From: Soonwooa buanensis
Lineage (GTDB): Bacteria; Bacteroidota; Bacteroidia; Flavobacteriales; Weeksellaceae
Length of the DNA: 64,000 bases
Direction: 5' to 3'
Assembly: GCF_900167905.1 (NCBI RefSeq)
Contig: NZ_FUYZ01000003.1
Coordinates: 310,001 to 374,000 of the forward strand
Shown: positions 53,711-62,580 of the stretch, piece by piece
Position numbering within the stretch: the first letter of the stretch is position 1
How the letters are laid out: every line of letters begins with the position of its first letter
Position numbers and translations under genes: made by a program
Notes under the pieces: model-generated
Told to the model about the DNA's origin: nothing
The model's input: the letters and a program-made list of their open reading frames with translations, nothing else
Database searches by the model: none

Positions 53711-54406
53711 ATGATTATGAAAACTAAAATACTACTGTCTTTGTGCTTGGGATTTGGATTATCTAAGGCACAAACAATTAATTATAAAGGTTGTTACAAT
53801 CTATTTAATAACCAAGATTTTGTTTTGACTAAAACCGGCACGGATACTTACGGTAAAGGCATCTATATTACAACGCCTGTTACAGGCGATCAACCTTGTG
53901 GAGGACTTGGGATTTGCGAATTCAAAATCCAATGGAATAATACCAATACAAGATGGGAATTTCTGGCTGACCAAGGTGATGGTGATTTTGTTGATCCTTA
54001 TGTTGTTTTTTATAACGCTACCGGAAGCTCTTCAGCTGTTAATCCACCAAGCAATACTACGGGAGAATGGTTAGAGAATACTGCGATAACCCAAGGTGAA
54101 TGTGGCGGAAGCATGTCTGGCGCTAATTCTACAATGACCGGAGATGTCCATACTTCAACATTGGCTTTATCAGATTTTAATAAGAATAAATTTAAGATTT
54201 ACCCAAATCCAGTTAAAGACGTCTTGAATATTATTGCTGATGAACAATTAAATTCAATATCGATTTATGATAATGCTGGAAGATTAGTCGTTTCGGAAAA
54301 GTCTAAATTAAACATTAATGTTTCAAAACTTTCAAAAGGTTTGTACATCATAAAAATTGAAACAAAAGATTCTAAAAATCACGAAATTAAATTTATTAAA
54401 GAATAG
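53711..54406 (+). CDS. T9SS cargo with type A sorting domain
   Basis: A 231-residue secreted protein. The ATG at 53711 (or 53717) begins the signal peptide (about 1-18, GFGLSKAQ). The body (about 20-150) has a beta-rich domain with paired Cys (NYKGCYNLFNNQD; QPCGGLGICEFKIQWN; ITQGECGGSM) that I do not recognise. The C-terminal 70 residues are a type A T9SS tail: KIYPNPVKDVLNIIADEQL, SISIYDNAGRLVVSEKS and KLSKGLYIIKIETKD. It would be exported by type IX secretion and anchored or released at the surface. It closes the collar-protein cluster. Confidence 0.88.
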   Translation: MIMKTKILLSLCLGFGLSKAQTINYKGCYNLFNNQDFVLTKTGTDTYGKGIYITTPVTGDQPCGGLGICEFKIQWNNTNTRWEFLADQGDGDFVDPYVVFYNATGSSSAVNPPSNTTGEWLENTAITQGECGGSMSGANSTMTGDVHTSTLALSDFNKNKFKIYPNPVKDVLNIIADEQLNSISIYDNAGRLVVSEKSKLNINVSKLSKGLYIIKIETKDSKNHEIKFIKE

Positions 54407-54428
54407 AAACTTCTATTTTTAAAAAAGT

Positions 54429-54462
54429 AAATCCGACTTAGTTAGCTGAGTCGGATTTTTGT
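54429..54462 (+). terminator. Terminator after T9SS cargo
   Basis: AAATCCGACT (54429-54438) pairs with AGTCGGATTT (54449-54458), followed by TTTG. Confidence 0.9.
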
Positions 54463-54480
54463 TTTCCTAAGTTTTCTAAA

Positions 54481-54521
54481 TTCTCGATACAAAATCTTCC
54501 TGATTTTCACCCAAATTGACG
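54481..54521. repeat. REP-like intergenic repeat, copy D (half element)
   Basis: TTCTCGATACAAAATCTTCC then TGATTTTCACCCAAATTGAC. It is nearly the reverse complement of copy C at 38937-38976, so the element family occurs in both orientations. Confidence 0.7.
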
Positions 54522-54593
54522 CTATGAATATACATCCTATATCTGAATATTTTATCTCGAAAGTTAATATTTAATTCCAAAAAAAGTAAAAAT

Positions 54594-55043
54594 TTAGTTG
54601 GTGCCTAAAGTCAAAATAAGTGCGTCTGTTACACTTTTCTGCGAATAATATTTAGCTGAACAAACATTTGATCTCAAAGTGTAATTTCCTTTATCGATGA
54701 TAAATTGGTTTTTACTGTTTTTAGAAACTGGAAGATTGTAAATTTTGTTTCCTCCAGATTGAGTTAGGCGGACAATAATATTGCAATTCGAAGTGTTGGT
54801 AATGACAGCGGCAGTTTGCTTTTCTTTTGGATCGGCGTCGTTGAGTAGGTAGGTGAGGACTTTCGCAGTTTCGTCATTTTTATTGATTTGATCTTTCGCG
54901 ATAAGATCAGCAAACTCGCGACTTTCGTTGGTTGAGGAAGTTGTACCCGAATTTGGACGATAGACAGAACCTGACGGAATCACGTCACATCCGACTAATG
55001 ACAGCAGTAATACTACAAGAAAATAGTTTTTTATTTTAAACAT
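54594..55043 (-). CDS. Putative lipoprotein, DUF6759-like
   Basis: A 149-residue lipoprotein with lipobox LLSLVGC (Cys19). A Ser/Thr/Asn-rich linker (about 25-45) leads to a small beta-rich domain with CNIIVRLTQSGGNKIYNLPV and LRSNVCSAKYYSQKS, including two Cys that may pair. It resembles small lipoproteins labelled DUF6759 in related genera, but I cannot confirm that. It is single, near the REP copy D, and probably on the outer membrane. Confidence 0.7.
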   Translation of the reverse strand: MFKIKNYFLVVLLLSLVGCDVIPSGSVYRPNSGTTSSTNESREFADLIAKDQINKNDETAKVLTYLLNDADPKEKQTAAVITNTSNCNIIVRLTQSGGNKIYNLPVSKNSKNQFIIDKGNYTLRSNVCSAKYYSQKSVTDALILTLGTN

Positions 55044-55170
55044 GAATTTTAAAAATAATATTAATTTCTAGAGTTTTTAAAAGTAAATTCTCTAAAAATG
55101 TTATGAAACTTAAAATTACAGAAATAAGTTTTATTTTAAATCAAATTTCATTTAAAAAAGTTTAATCCTA

Positions 55171-55201
55171 AAAAAAAGCTGCCACAAAGGACAGCTTAAT
55201 T
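55171..55201 (-). terminator. Terminator after guaB
   Basis: AAGCTG (55177-55182) pairs with CAGCTT (55192-55197). Read on the minus strand it is a stem followed by TTTTTTT, 22 bases past the guaB stop. Confidence 0.85.
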
Positions 55202-55222
55202 GTTTTATCTAAATCTTTAGTT

Positions 55223-56683
55223 TTACAAAGAATAGTTAGGTGCTTCTTGTGTGATGATAACATCGTGTGGATGCGATTCTTTAAGACCGCTTCCTGTAAT
55301 CATCACCATTTTAGAATCTTTTTGAAGTGTTTCAATATCTTTAGCACCGCAATAACCCATACCAGCACGTAGACCACCAGTCAATTGGAAAATAACATCC
55401 TCCAATTTTCCTTTGTAAGGTACACGTCCTTCGATGCCTTCTGGTACGAATTTTTTAGCTTCACTTTGGAAGTAACGTTCTTTACCACCACGCTTCATCG
55501 CAGAAAGACTTCCCATACCTTGATAAGATTTGAAAGTTCTACCTTGGAAGATGATTTCTTCGCCTGGTGCTTCTTCGGTACCAGCCAAAAGTGAACCCAA
55601 CATTACAGCGCTTGCACCACTAGCAATCGCTTTTACGATGTCACCAGAAAGTTTGATACCGCCATCAGCGATAACCGCAACATTTTTCTTTTTAGCATAT
55701 TCGTACACGTTGTAGATTGCAGAAAGTTGAGGTACGCCAACACCTGCTACAACACGTGTTGTACAAATCGATCCTGGACCAACACCAACTTTAAGAACGT
55801 TAGCGCCAGCTTTTATTAAATCTTTTGCAGCTTCGGCAGTTACGATGTTTCCACCAACGATGTCTAGGTTAGGATAAGCTTTTTTAATTTCTGATATTTT
55901 ATCAAGAACACCTTTAGAATGTCCATGTGCAGAGTCAATCGCAACAATGTCAACGCCCGCAGCAACAAGTGCTTTAACGCGATCCATCGTGTCTTCGCCA
56001 ACGCCAACGCCAGCACCAACAATAAGGCGCCCGTTTTCGTCTTTGTTAGCATTAGGATATTCCATTTGGTTGTCGATATCTTTAATAGTAATCAATCCAA
56101 CCAATTTATTTTTCTTGTCAACAATCGGTAGTTTTTCAACACGATTTTTAAGAAGAATCTCTTTCGCTTTTTCTAAGTTAGTGTCTTTGTCAGAGGTGAT
56201 AAGATTTTCGCTTGTCATAATCTCAGCGACTTTCATATCAAGGTTTTCCTGATATTTAACATCGCGGTTTGTGATAATACCAACCAAGATTCCGTCTGCG
56301 TCAACAACTGGAAGTCCAGAGATTTTGTATTTAGACATCAAGTCTTTGGCTTGTCCCAAAGTATGGTCTTTTGACAAAGTTACAGGATCGGAAATCATGC
56401 CGTTTTCTGAACGTTTTACACGATTAACTTGTGCAGCTTGTTCAGCAATTGTCATGTTTTTGTGAATAAATCCTAAACCACCAACTCTTGCCAAAGCAAT
56501 TGCTAAATCTGCTTCTGTAACTGTATCCATCGCTGCAGAAACGATTGGCGCATTAAGCGTGATTTTGTCTGTAAGTCTAGATTTTAAAGATACCTGATTC
56601 GGTAAAACTTCTGAGTAAGAAGGGATGAGAAGAACATCATCAAAAGTGATGGCTTGTTCAACAATTTTGTTATGAATAGACAT
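55223..56683 (-). CDS. guaB: Inosine-5'-monophosphate dehydrogenase
   Basis: A 486-residue enzyme oxidising IMP to XMP with NAD+, the committed step of GTP synthesis. The catalytic Cys307 is in [20 protein letters not shown]. Two CBS domains are inserted at about 95-205 ([16 protein letters not shown] and [16 protein letters not shown]). The flap includes [18 protein letters not shown], and the C-terminus has [19 protein letters not shown]. The length is normal and the start at 56683 matches the family ([19 protein letters not shown]). It is monocistronic. Confidence 0.97.
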   Translation of the reverse strand: MSIHNKIVEQAITFDDVLLIPSYSEVLPNQVSLKSRLTDKITLNAPIVSAAMDTVTEADLAIALARVGGLGFIHKNMTIAEQAAQVNRVKRSENGMISDPVTLSKDHTLGQAKDLMSKYKISGLPVVDADGILVGIITNRDVKYQENLDMKVAEIMTSENLITSDKDTNLEKAKEILLKNRVEKLPIVDKKNKLVGLITIKDIDNQMEYPNANKDENGRLIVGAGVGVGEDTMDRVKALVAAGVDIVAIDSAHGHSKGVLDKISEIKKAYPNLDIVGGNIVTAEAAKDLIKAGANVLKVGVGPGSICTTRVVAGVGVPQLSAIYNVYEYAKKKNVAVIADGGIKLSGDIVKAIASGASAVMLGSLLAGTEEAPGEEIIFQGRTFKSYQGMGSLSAMKRGGKERYFQSEAKKFVPEGIEGRVPYKGKLEDVIFQLTGGLRAGMGYCGAKDIETLQKDSKMVMITGSGLKESHPHDVIITQEAPNYSL

Positions 56684-56799
56684 TTTTACTTTCTTGCAAA
56701 ATTAAAGCTTTTTAATGAATTCTGAAAATCAGGAAATTGATATTAACTAAATTTAATTTTTGTCTTTTCTATTGCTTGAAAATCAATGTGTTAATTCTT

Positions 56800-58008
56800 T
56801 TAACGCAAATCCCAACGGTTCTCGATGCCCAAAGTATTGTAGATTATCTTGAGGTGATATTTAACCGTATTTTCCGAAATGTAGAGCTCAGCACCGATTT
56901 CTTTATTGGTTTTGCCGACTTTTACGAGTTCGATAATTTCAAGTTGTCTATCGGTGAGATTCGTGTTTTTAAAGTCAGAATCTTCGGTTTCATTTTTTGA
57001 ATTAAATAAAATCTCATCTAGTTTTTTTCTGATTTCTAAATTCTCAGATTCAACTGCAAGACGTTTCTTTCTATTTTTAAATAAAGTAAATCCTAAATAG
57101 CCTAAAATGCCGAGAACAATTACAAATCCAACAATTATTAATAGTTGTTTCTTTTGTTGTGCTTCGTATTCTTTTCTTAGGTAGTCGGAAGTTAGTTTCT
57201 TTTCGAGTTCGATAAGTTTTAGGCTATTAATATTGATTAAAGTATTGTCGTCTTCTTTGAGATTATCCGCAATTTCGCGATAATATTTTGCTTTTTCGAG
57301 GTTGTTTTGATGGGTATAAAATTCCCACATATTAATAGCTAGATTCTTTATATATAAGTCTGTTTTATATTTTTCTGCATAATACATAGCTTTTCGGAAG
57401 GCTTCTTCAACTTTTTCTGGTTGATTGAGTTTTTGGTACAGAAACATTTTCTTACCATAAATATTGGGTAAATCTTTAGGACTTACTTTTTCGTAAATAC
57501 TAATTGCATTATTAATTTTGTCATTGGCATCATCGTAGTTACCATCGATAATTTCAATAATAGCCAAGGCAGAAAGATAAAGACCTTTTGTTTCTTCATC
57601 GATTAATGATAAGTCGATATTTTTGTTATCGTTTATCATTTCCCGAATTTTCTCAAATCGTTGTAAGTCGAAAATGATAAAGAATTTTTCAATAGCGATC
57701 TTAGAATTTACTTCTTTTACTTTATCGGTTTTTAAGCCTTCTTCTAACGCGTAGTTGAGGTTGCCATAAGCTTCGTTAAAGTTGTATATCCTTTTATATG
57801 TCAAAGATTTTTGCAGATAAGCATTGTATTTTTCGTAATGTGAAGACTTTGGATTGTAAAGAACTTCATAGATTTTGATAATGCTTTGTTCGTACTGATG
57901 CTTACTATTAAGGACATATATTTCGTCATTGAATTTTTTCAGATTCCCATTTTGGGCAGAAATAAAACAACTAAAGACTAATAGAATAAGGATATATAAA
58001 GTTTTCAT
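56800..58008 (-). CDS. Membrane-bound TPR / LuxR-type regulator B
   Basis: A 402-residue protein with a signal-peptide-like start (about 1-18, SCFISAQ), helical TPR repeats (about 25-270), one membrane segment (about 289-310, LLIIVGFVIVLGILGYLGFT) and a LuxR helix-turn-helix (about 350-402: LTDRQLEIIELVKVGKTNKE and ISENTVKYHLKIIY). It is paralogous to the upstream gene (58023-59255), from which it is separated by 14 bases. It stops right after ENRWDLR, eight residues shorter than the paralogue. It is probably a one-component membrane regulator whose signal and targets are unknown. Confidence 0.87.
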   Translation of the reverse strand: MKTLYILILLVFSCFISAQNGNLKKFNDEIYVLNSKHQYEQSIIKIYEVLYNPKSSHYEKYNAYLQKSLTYKRIYNFNEAYGNLNYALEEGLKTDKVKEVNSKIAIEKFFIIFDLQRFEKIREMINDNKNIDLSLIDEETKGLYLSALAIIEIIDGNYDDANDKINNAISIYEKVSPKDLPNIYGKKMFLYQKLNQPEKVEEAFRKAMYYAEKYKTDLYIKNLAINMWEFYTHQNNLEKAKYYREIADNLKEDDNTLININSLKLIELEKKLTSDYLRKEYEAQQKKQLLIIVGFVIVLGILGYLGFTLFKNRKKRLAVESENLEIRKKLDEILFNSKNETEDSDFKNTNLTDRQLEIIELVKVGKTNKEIGAELYISENTVKYHLKIIYNTLGIENRWDLR

Positions 58009-58022
58009 TTAATTAAAAAAAA

Positions 58023-59255
58023 TTATGAAAGGCTCTCTTGTAAACTTTCACGTAGATTCCAGCGGTTTTCGATACCGAGATTGCTGTATATAATTTTGAG
58101 GTGATATTTAACTGTATTTTCAGAAATGTAAAGTTTTTCGCCAATTTCTTTATTGGTTTTTCCTAGTTTTACAAGGTTCACAATGTCTATTTGTCGATCT
58201 GTAAGGTTGTAATTGGCAAGATTTATTTTGTCTTCTCCTTGCTCATTCACTTCACTTGTAAGTTTTTCGAGCTCGGCGCGCATACGGTTATTTTCGCGAA
58301 GGATAAGCTTGTTTTTCTCTCTGTTAGATTGATATAACTTAACAACAACCACTAAAAAAGCTAGCAAAATAGCGGATGCAAAAGCGAGGATGTATTTAAT
58401 TTTTTTCTGGTAATCGAGTTCTACATTTTTTCTTTTGTTCAAAAGGTTTCTTTCGAGAACAGATAATTTTCCATTTTGAAATGCAGCGTTGTATCTCGCT
58501 GAGATTTCGACACCCTGATTCTCGTAGAGATAGGCATTTTTATAATCCTCGAAAGTCAGAAAAAAATGGCTCATCGTGTAATACAAAGATATTTTGTAGA
58601 TATCCATATTGTATTTTTCAGCATAATGGATTCCTTTATCAAAGGCGTTTTGCGCTAGGTTTTTGTCTTTAAGATGTTCTGAAAGTCCAATGATTTTGGT
58701 GTAAATAAGCGGAAGATGTTTTGGGCTTTTCCGCTCCAAAATGCCAATTGCATCCTCCAAAGTCAACTGTGCGGCATTGTAATTTTTATTGATGATTTGT
58801 AGGACAGCGACGGCACTTAGGTAGAAGGCTTGCGTCTCGGCATCTAGCAAATCAATATTTTTTTTGGATAAATCTTTGATGAGTTTTTCGGCTTTATCGA
58901 AATTTCGTAAGTCGAACTCAACAAACATCTTTTCTGTTAAAACACGAACTTCTGCTTCTTCCACAAAGTCTGTATCTTTCGCTTCCTCAAAAGCTAAATC
59001 TAGGTTTTCTAAAACTTCAGGATAATTGTAAAGTCTTTTAAAAGTTAAAGCTTTTTGAAGGTAAGCATTGTAACGATCGTAATTTTGAGATTTTTTATTG
59101 TGAAGGATTTCTTCGAGTTTAATGATGGATTCCTCGTATTTGTAGGCGTCGTTAAGTTGTGAAATCTCCGTATTAAGCGCTTCAGAATTTATCTGTTGCG
59201 CTTTCATGTTTATATAGAGACAAAAAAATATTAAAACGAATAGAAATTTATTCAT
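58023..59255 (-). CDS. Membrane-bound TPR / LuxR-type regulator A
   Basis: A 410-residue paralogue of the next gene. It has a signal-peptide-like start (about 1-19, LYINMKAQQ), TPR-like helices (about 25-270), one membrane segment (about 287-308, YILAFASAILLAFLVVVVKL), a coiled-coil linker (RENNRMRAELEKLTSEV) and a LuxR helix-turn-helix (about 350-400: YNLTDRQIDIVNLVKLGKTN). The two genes surely arose by tandem duplication, and they are probably co-transcribed. They may form heterodimers. The divergent neighbour is the frameshifted LRR gene. Confidence 0.87.
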   Translation of the reverse strand: MNKFLFVLIFFCLYINMKAQQINSEALNTEISQLNDAYKYEESIIKLEEILHNKKSQNYDRYNAYLQKALTFKRLYNYPEVLENLDLAFEEAKDTDFVEEAEVRVLTEKMFVEFDLRNFDKAEKLIKDLSKKNIDLLDAETQAFYLSAVAVLQIINKNYNAAQLTLEDAIGILERKSPKHLPLIYTKIIGLSEHLKDKNLAQNAFDKGIHYAEKYNMDIYKISLYYTMSHFFLTFEDYKNAYLYENQGVEISARYNAAFQNGKLSVLERNLLNKRKNVELDYQKKIKYILAFASAILLAFLVVVVKLYQSNREKNKLILRENNRMRAELEKLTSEVNEQGEDKINLANYNLTDRQIDIVNLVKLGKTNKEIGEKLYISENTVKYHLKIIYSNLGIENRWNLRESLQESLS

Positions 59256-59375
59256 TTAGTAAGTTCTCGGATTAGTTTAGTTTTTGAACACAGGGATAAT
59301 TTCAGAATTATGAAATTATTCGCTAAAATAATAAAATATTTTTAAAACTGTAATAATCCGAATTAATGAATTATG

Positions 59376-59475
59376 AATTCTAAAATCGACTCACAATTCC
59401 CCAATGGATTTTGGTTTTAGAAAATTTAAAAGGATTCCCGAATTGATTTCCGTTCGAGATTTGGAAACTCATCAA
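59376..59475 (-). pseudogene. Orphan 3' end of an Omp85-type gene (direct repeat, left)
   Basis: This 100-bp segment is identical, except for three bases, to 62581-62680, the 3' end of the surface-antigen gene at the right edge, in the same orientation and without gaps. Translated on the minus strand it reads LMSFQISNGNQFGNPFKFSK and TKIHWGIVSRF then stop, one residue (Lys for Glu) different. Just upstream the homology fades quickly (only FL of FLPVG kept). There is no start codon, so it is a remnant. Confidence 0.9.
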
Positions 59476-59842
59476 CTGAATTGATGAAAGAAAATGGCAC
59501 TAAAGTGTAATGATATTATTGTTGATGTTATATGATTTCAGAAAAAGATGCAATTTGTTTTGATAGTAATTAAATTTTTAAACATTCGGTTGATTCTTTG
59601 TGTTATTTTTATTAATGGTTTTAATTGAATATTACCTTTGTAGCGTTCGGGTTAATTTGTAGGATTTTTGTTATTATTAACAACAGTTTTGAATAAAGAA
59701 AAGATATTTTTATTTTTTTAGTTCCTGTCCCAAAATTCCAATAATGTTGCTATTCGAGACTATTCTTATGGGTAGGCTAGTGGGTAGTTTTACAAATTAT
59801 GATATTTGATTATCAGTTCTTTATTTATTTTTTAATTGCTTT

Positions 59843-59864
59843 TCTAGAACTACTCTAGAACTAC
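59843..59864. repeat. 11-bp tandem direct repeat
   Basis: TCTAGAACTAC occurs twice back to back (59843-59853, 59854-59864), followed by TCT. It lies about 100 bases upstream of the LRR gene. One-turn spacing is reminiscent of direct-repeat operators, but this may be chance. Confidence 0.5.
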
Positions 59865-59966
59865 TCTATCAAAACTTCCGATAACTTTCTAAAATCTTAA
59901 TCTTTGCAAAAATGTTGCGATTGTAATAATGGCGACAAAGAAATTCTGAATTAAAAAATAACTTAC

Positions 59967-60821
59967 ATGAAGAAAAGATTATGTTTTTTATCCCGAGGGA
60001 TATTTTTATTATGTTTAATGCTGTCGAGTGTTGTCTCGGCACAAAATGTCCATATTCCGGATCCAGTATTTAAAAATTATTTACTAAATAATTATTCAAT
60101 TAATACCAATAACGATTCCGAAATTCAATTGGAAGAAGCGCTTGCTTATAAGGGAAGTATAAGCATTTATGATGCCCCTGTAATAAAAGATCTTACGGGA
60201 TTGGAAGCTTTTGAAAACTTTACATTCTTGGTTGTTTCAGGAAGCTTGCAATTGACAAATCCGCATTTGGACTTTAGCAATTTTCGTTATTTGATGTCTG
60301 TGTCGATCCAAGAGTCTAACCTATCCTCTATCAAGTTACCAAACAATGATTACTTTGAAAGGATTACTCTTCACAAAACTGAAATTGAGAATCTTGACCT
60401 TAGTGGTTTTGCATCATTAAGATCAATTATGGTAGATAACAATGCTCGTCTAAAAACAATTAACCTAAAAGGTATAGATATTTCAAAAATATATAGTGCG
60501 TGGTTTATGTTAAACCCTAATTTGTATTGTATCCAAGTTGATGATATTGCTAGTGCTTATCCTCTGGCTTCAAAAAAAGAAATTTATACAAAGTTTTCTT
60601 TGGACTGCAGTCAAATGCCAGATGTTGGAGCGGTGCTTGATATTCCGAATCTTGGTACAAAACATTTGATGTTAACCAATACGCAACTTAATACAAATGG
60701 CGATGCTGAAATACAAGTGAGCGAAGCCGAAAACTATAATAATGAAGAATTGTATCTGCGTGATTTTTATGACTTTGGTAAAGTCGCCAACAATGATTTG
60801 AGCTGGATCAATCATTTTTAA
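59967..60821 (+). pseudogene. LRR surface protein, N-terminal part (frameshifted)
   Basis: This frame gives 284 residues: a signal peptide (about 1-25, SSVVSAQ), an EF-hand-like loop NTNNDSEIQLEE (46-57), irregular leucine-rich repeats (ENLDLSGFASLRSIMVDNN), a cysteine-marked end (LYCIQVDD; LDCSQM), and a second EF-hand-like loop NTNGDAEIQVSE (242-253). It stops at TAA (60819-60821) in a T5A6 run. The aligned third module shows the chain should go on: LSWINHF continues as KKVKYLRTGLRH in the next frame, matching TSWLPAFKNVRGI. Removing one T would join it to 60835-62514 as an 848-residue protein. Confidence 0.8.
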
Positions 60822-60834
60822 AAAAGTAAAATAT

Positions 60835-62514
60835 TTGAGAACAGGACTACGACACCAAAATGTATTAGACCTTTCGCAAGTAACAATAGGCGAGCGTCTT
60901 ACTATAGCTGATGCTAACAGTTTTGAAGAGATTATATTACCGACAGACTCCAAGCTTATTAATCTGACGATTAATCAGACATTGGTTGAAAATTTAGATT
61001 TGTCCCAGCAAAAAAAATTAGAAAGTTTATCATTTTATAGTAATTTCAATTTAAAGAATATTGATTTTGGACCAGCGGGGCAACACATTGGAAAGTTAAA
61101 ACATATCGATATTTCTAAAAGCCCAATAGAATCTATAATATTCAATCCAAATCCAGATCTTAATTTCCTTGGATTAGTAAGTTTACAGCTTAAAAATCTT
61201 GATATTTCTGCGCTAACCAACTTGAAACATTTAATTGTTGAGGATATAAAATTACCTAGCATCGATCTCTCTAAAAATACCGAATTAGAAGAAATTGAAG
61301 TTAATTTGACGAACATAGAGAATTTTGATTTTAGGACCAATACAAAACTGTCGACGGTTAATATCCATGCGCCCTTCCAGGTTACTAGTGATAATGTCAT
61401 ACAATCTTTAGCATTATGGCAAGCTTCTGCAGATGCTTTGGATTTTTCAAACCTGAATGTGTTGGAAAGCCTATATCTAAATCAATTGAACGGTGAACAT
61501 CTCAATTTGTCGAATTTACCTAATGGTGCTCAGTTTATTGATATTATTGACTCAGATATTAAAACAATTAATCTTAAAGCTTTGGATTATAACAAGATTC
61601 CTTATGTTAATCTAGTAAAAAATTACTTTTTGACTTGTATTTTGGTTGACGATGTTGATCTAGCCAATAATATGAACTATTGGTACAAGGAGGATTGGAA
61701 TGTATATACAACAGATTGTGCAAATATACCGCCGTCAGAAGATGTTGTTAATTTCATAGATAAACCGCTTAAGAAAAGTTTTTTGCAAAACGACGAAATA
61801 AACTTAAATAAAGACAATGAAATCCAGATAAGCGAAGCAGAAGCTTATGATTATGGTTTATATTTTTCTGCACAAGATATAATGACCGAGACAAGTTGGC
61901 TTCCAGCTTTTAAGAATGTTAGGGGCATATCTTTTGGAGAAGTCAATATTAAAGACATCAACCTCTCGGGTAACCTAGAAATTAGTTATTTTTCCCTTTT
62001 TAGAAATGATAAAATAGAGCAAATCGATCTTAGCAAGAATACTAAGTTATTTGAAATTGCTATTGAAACAAATCCTAATTTGGAATATGTTAATTTGGGG
62101 AATTTTGCAAGTAAAGGTGAAACAACCTACTTATGGATGTCCGCGAATCCTAAATTAAAGTGTATACAAGTAGATAACGTAGAGGATGCTAAACAGAAAG
62201 TAGAGCAAGAAGATTGGTATTTTGAATCAATAGATAATCCTGAAGATCTTTTTAGCACAACTTGTTTTGCAACTTTGGCTACCAATGCAGTTAATAAAGA
62301 AAAAATTATGCTTTACCCGAATCCTGTTTCAAGTGTTTTAAATATTTCTAAAGCAGCGACAGTTCTTATCTACAATACTGTTGGACAGTTGGTGAAGTCT
62401 GAGAAAAACACGTCATCAGTAGATGTGTCCAATCTTAATAGTGGAGTTTACTACATCATGTTATTAGATAACAACGGAAAAGTCATCCAGAAAAGTAAGA
62501 TTATTAAAAACTAA
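60835..62514 (+). pseudogene. LRR surface protein, C-terminal part with T9SS tail
   Basis: This is 559 residues in the +1 frame relative to the upstream part; the frame is open back to about 60814 and has no good start (TTG at 60835 only). It holds irregular leucine-rich repeats (LINLTINQTLVENLDLSQQK, LKNLDISALTNLKHLIVED), a third EF-hand-like loop NLNKDNEIQISE (about 323-334, bases 61801-61836), more LRRs, and a type A T9SS tail (about 490-559: IMLYPNPVSSVLNISKAATV and LNSGVYYIMLLDNNGK). The protein would be a surface adhesin-like or binding protein. The terminator follows. Confidence 0.8.
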
Positions 62515-62536
62515 AAAACAAAAACTAATAACCATT

Positions 62537-62572
62537 AAGCCAGTCCTTCATTGTAAGGATTGGCTTTTTTAT
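62537..62572 (+). terminator. Terminator after LRR gene
   Basis: AAGCCAGTCCTT (62537-62548) pairs with AAGGATTGGCTT (62555-62566), with one GU pair, followed by TTTTA. Confidence 0.9.
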
Positions 62573-62580
62573 TATAATTA

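Larger units (their letters stand above)
59256..59966. other. 711-base intergenic region before the LRR gene
   Basis: No intact gene is seen. It contains the 100-bp pseudogene copy of an Omp85-type 3' end (59376-59475), a TACCTTTG -7-like box at 59633-59640 about 330 bases before the LRR start, and an 11-bp tandem repeat (TCTAGAACTAC, 59843-59864). The stretch between 59476 and 59966 is AT-rich and otherwise featureless. It also holds the promoters of the divergent LuxR pair and LRR gene, not precisely located. Confidence 0.5.

Noticed and set aside
60820-60826. A-AAA-AAG as a -1 programmed frameshift site in the LRR gene
   Set aside because: The stop codon precedes this heptamer and the second frame needs a +1 shift, so the classic -1 mechanism cannot join the frames.
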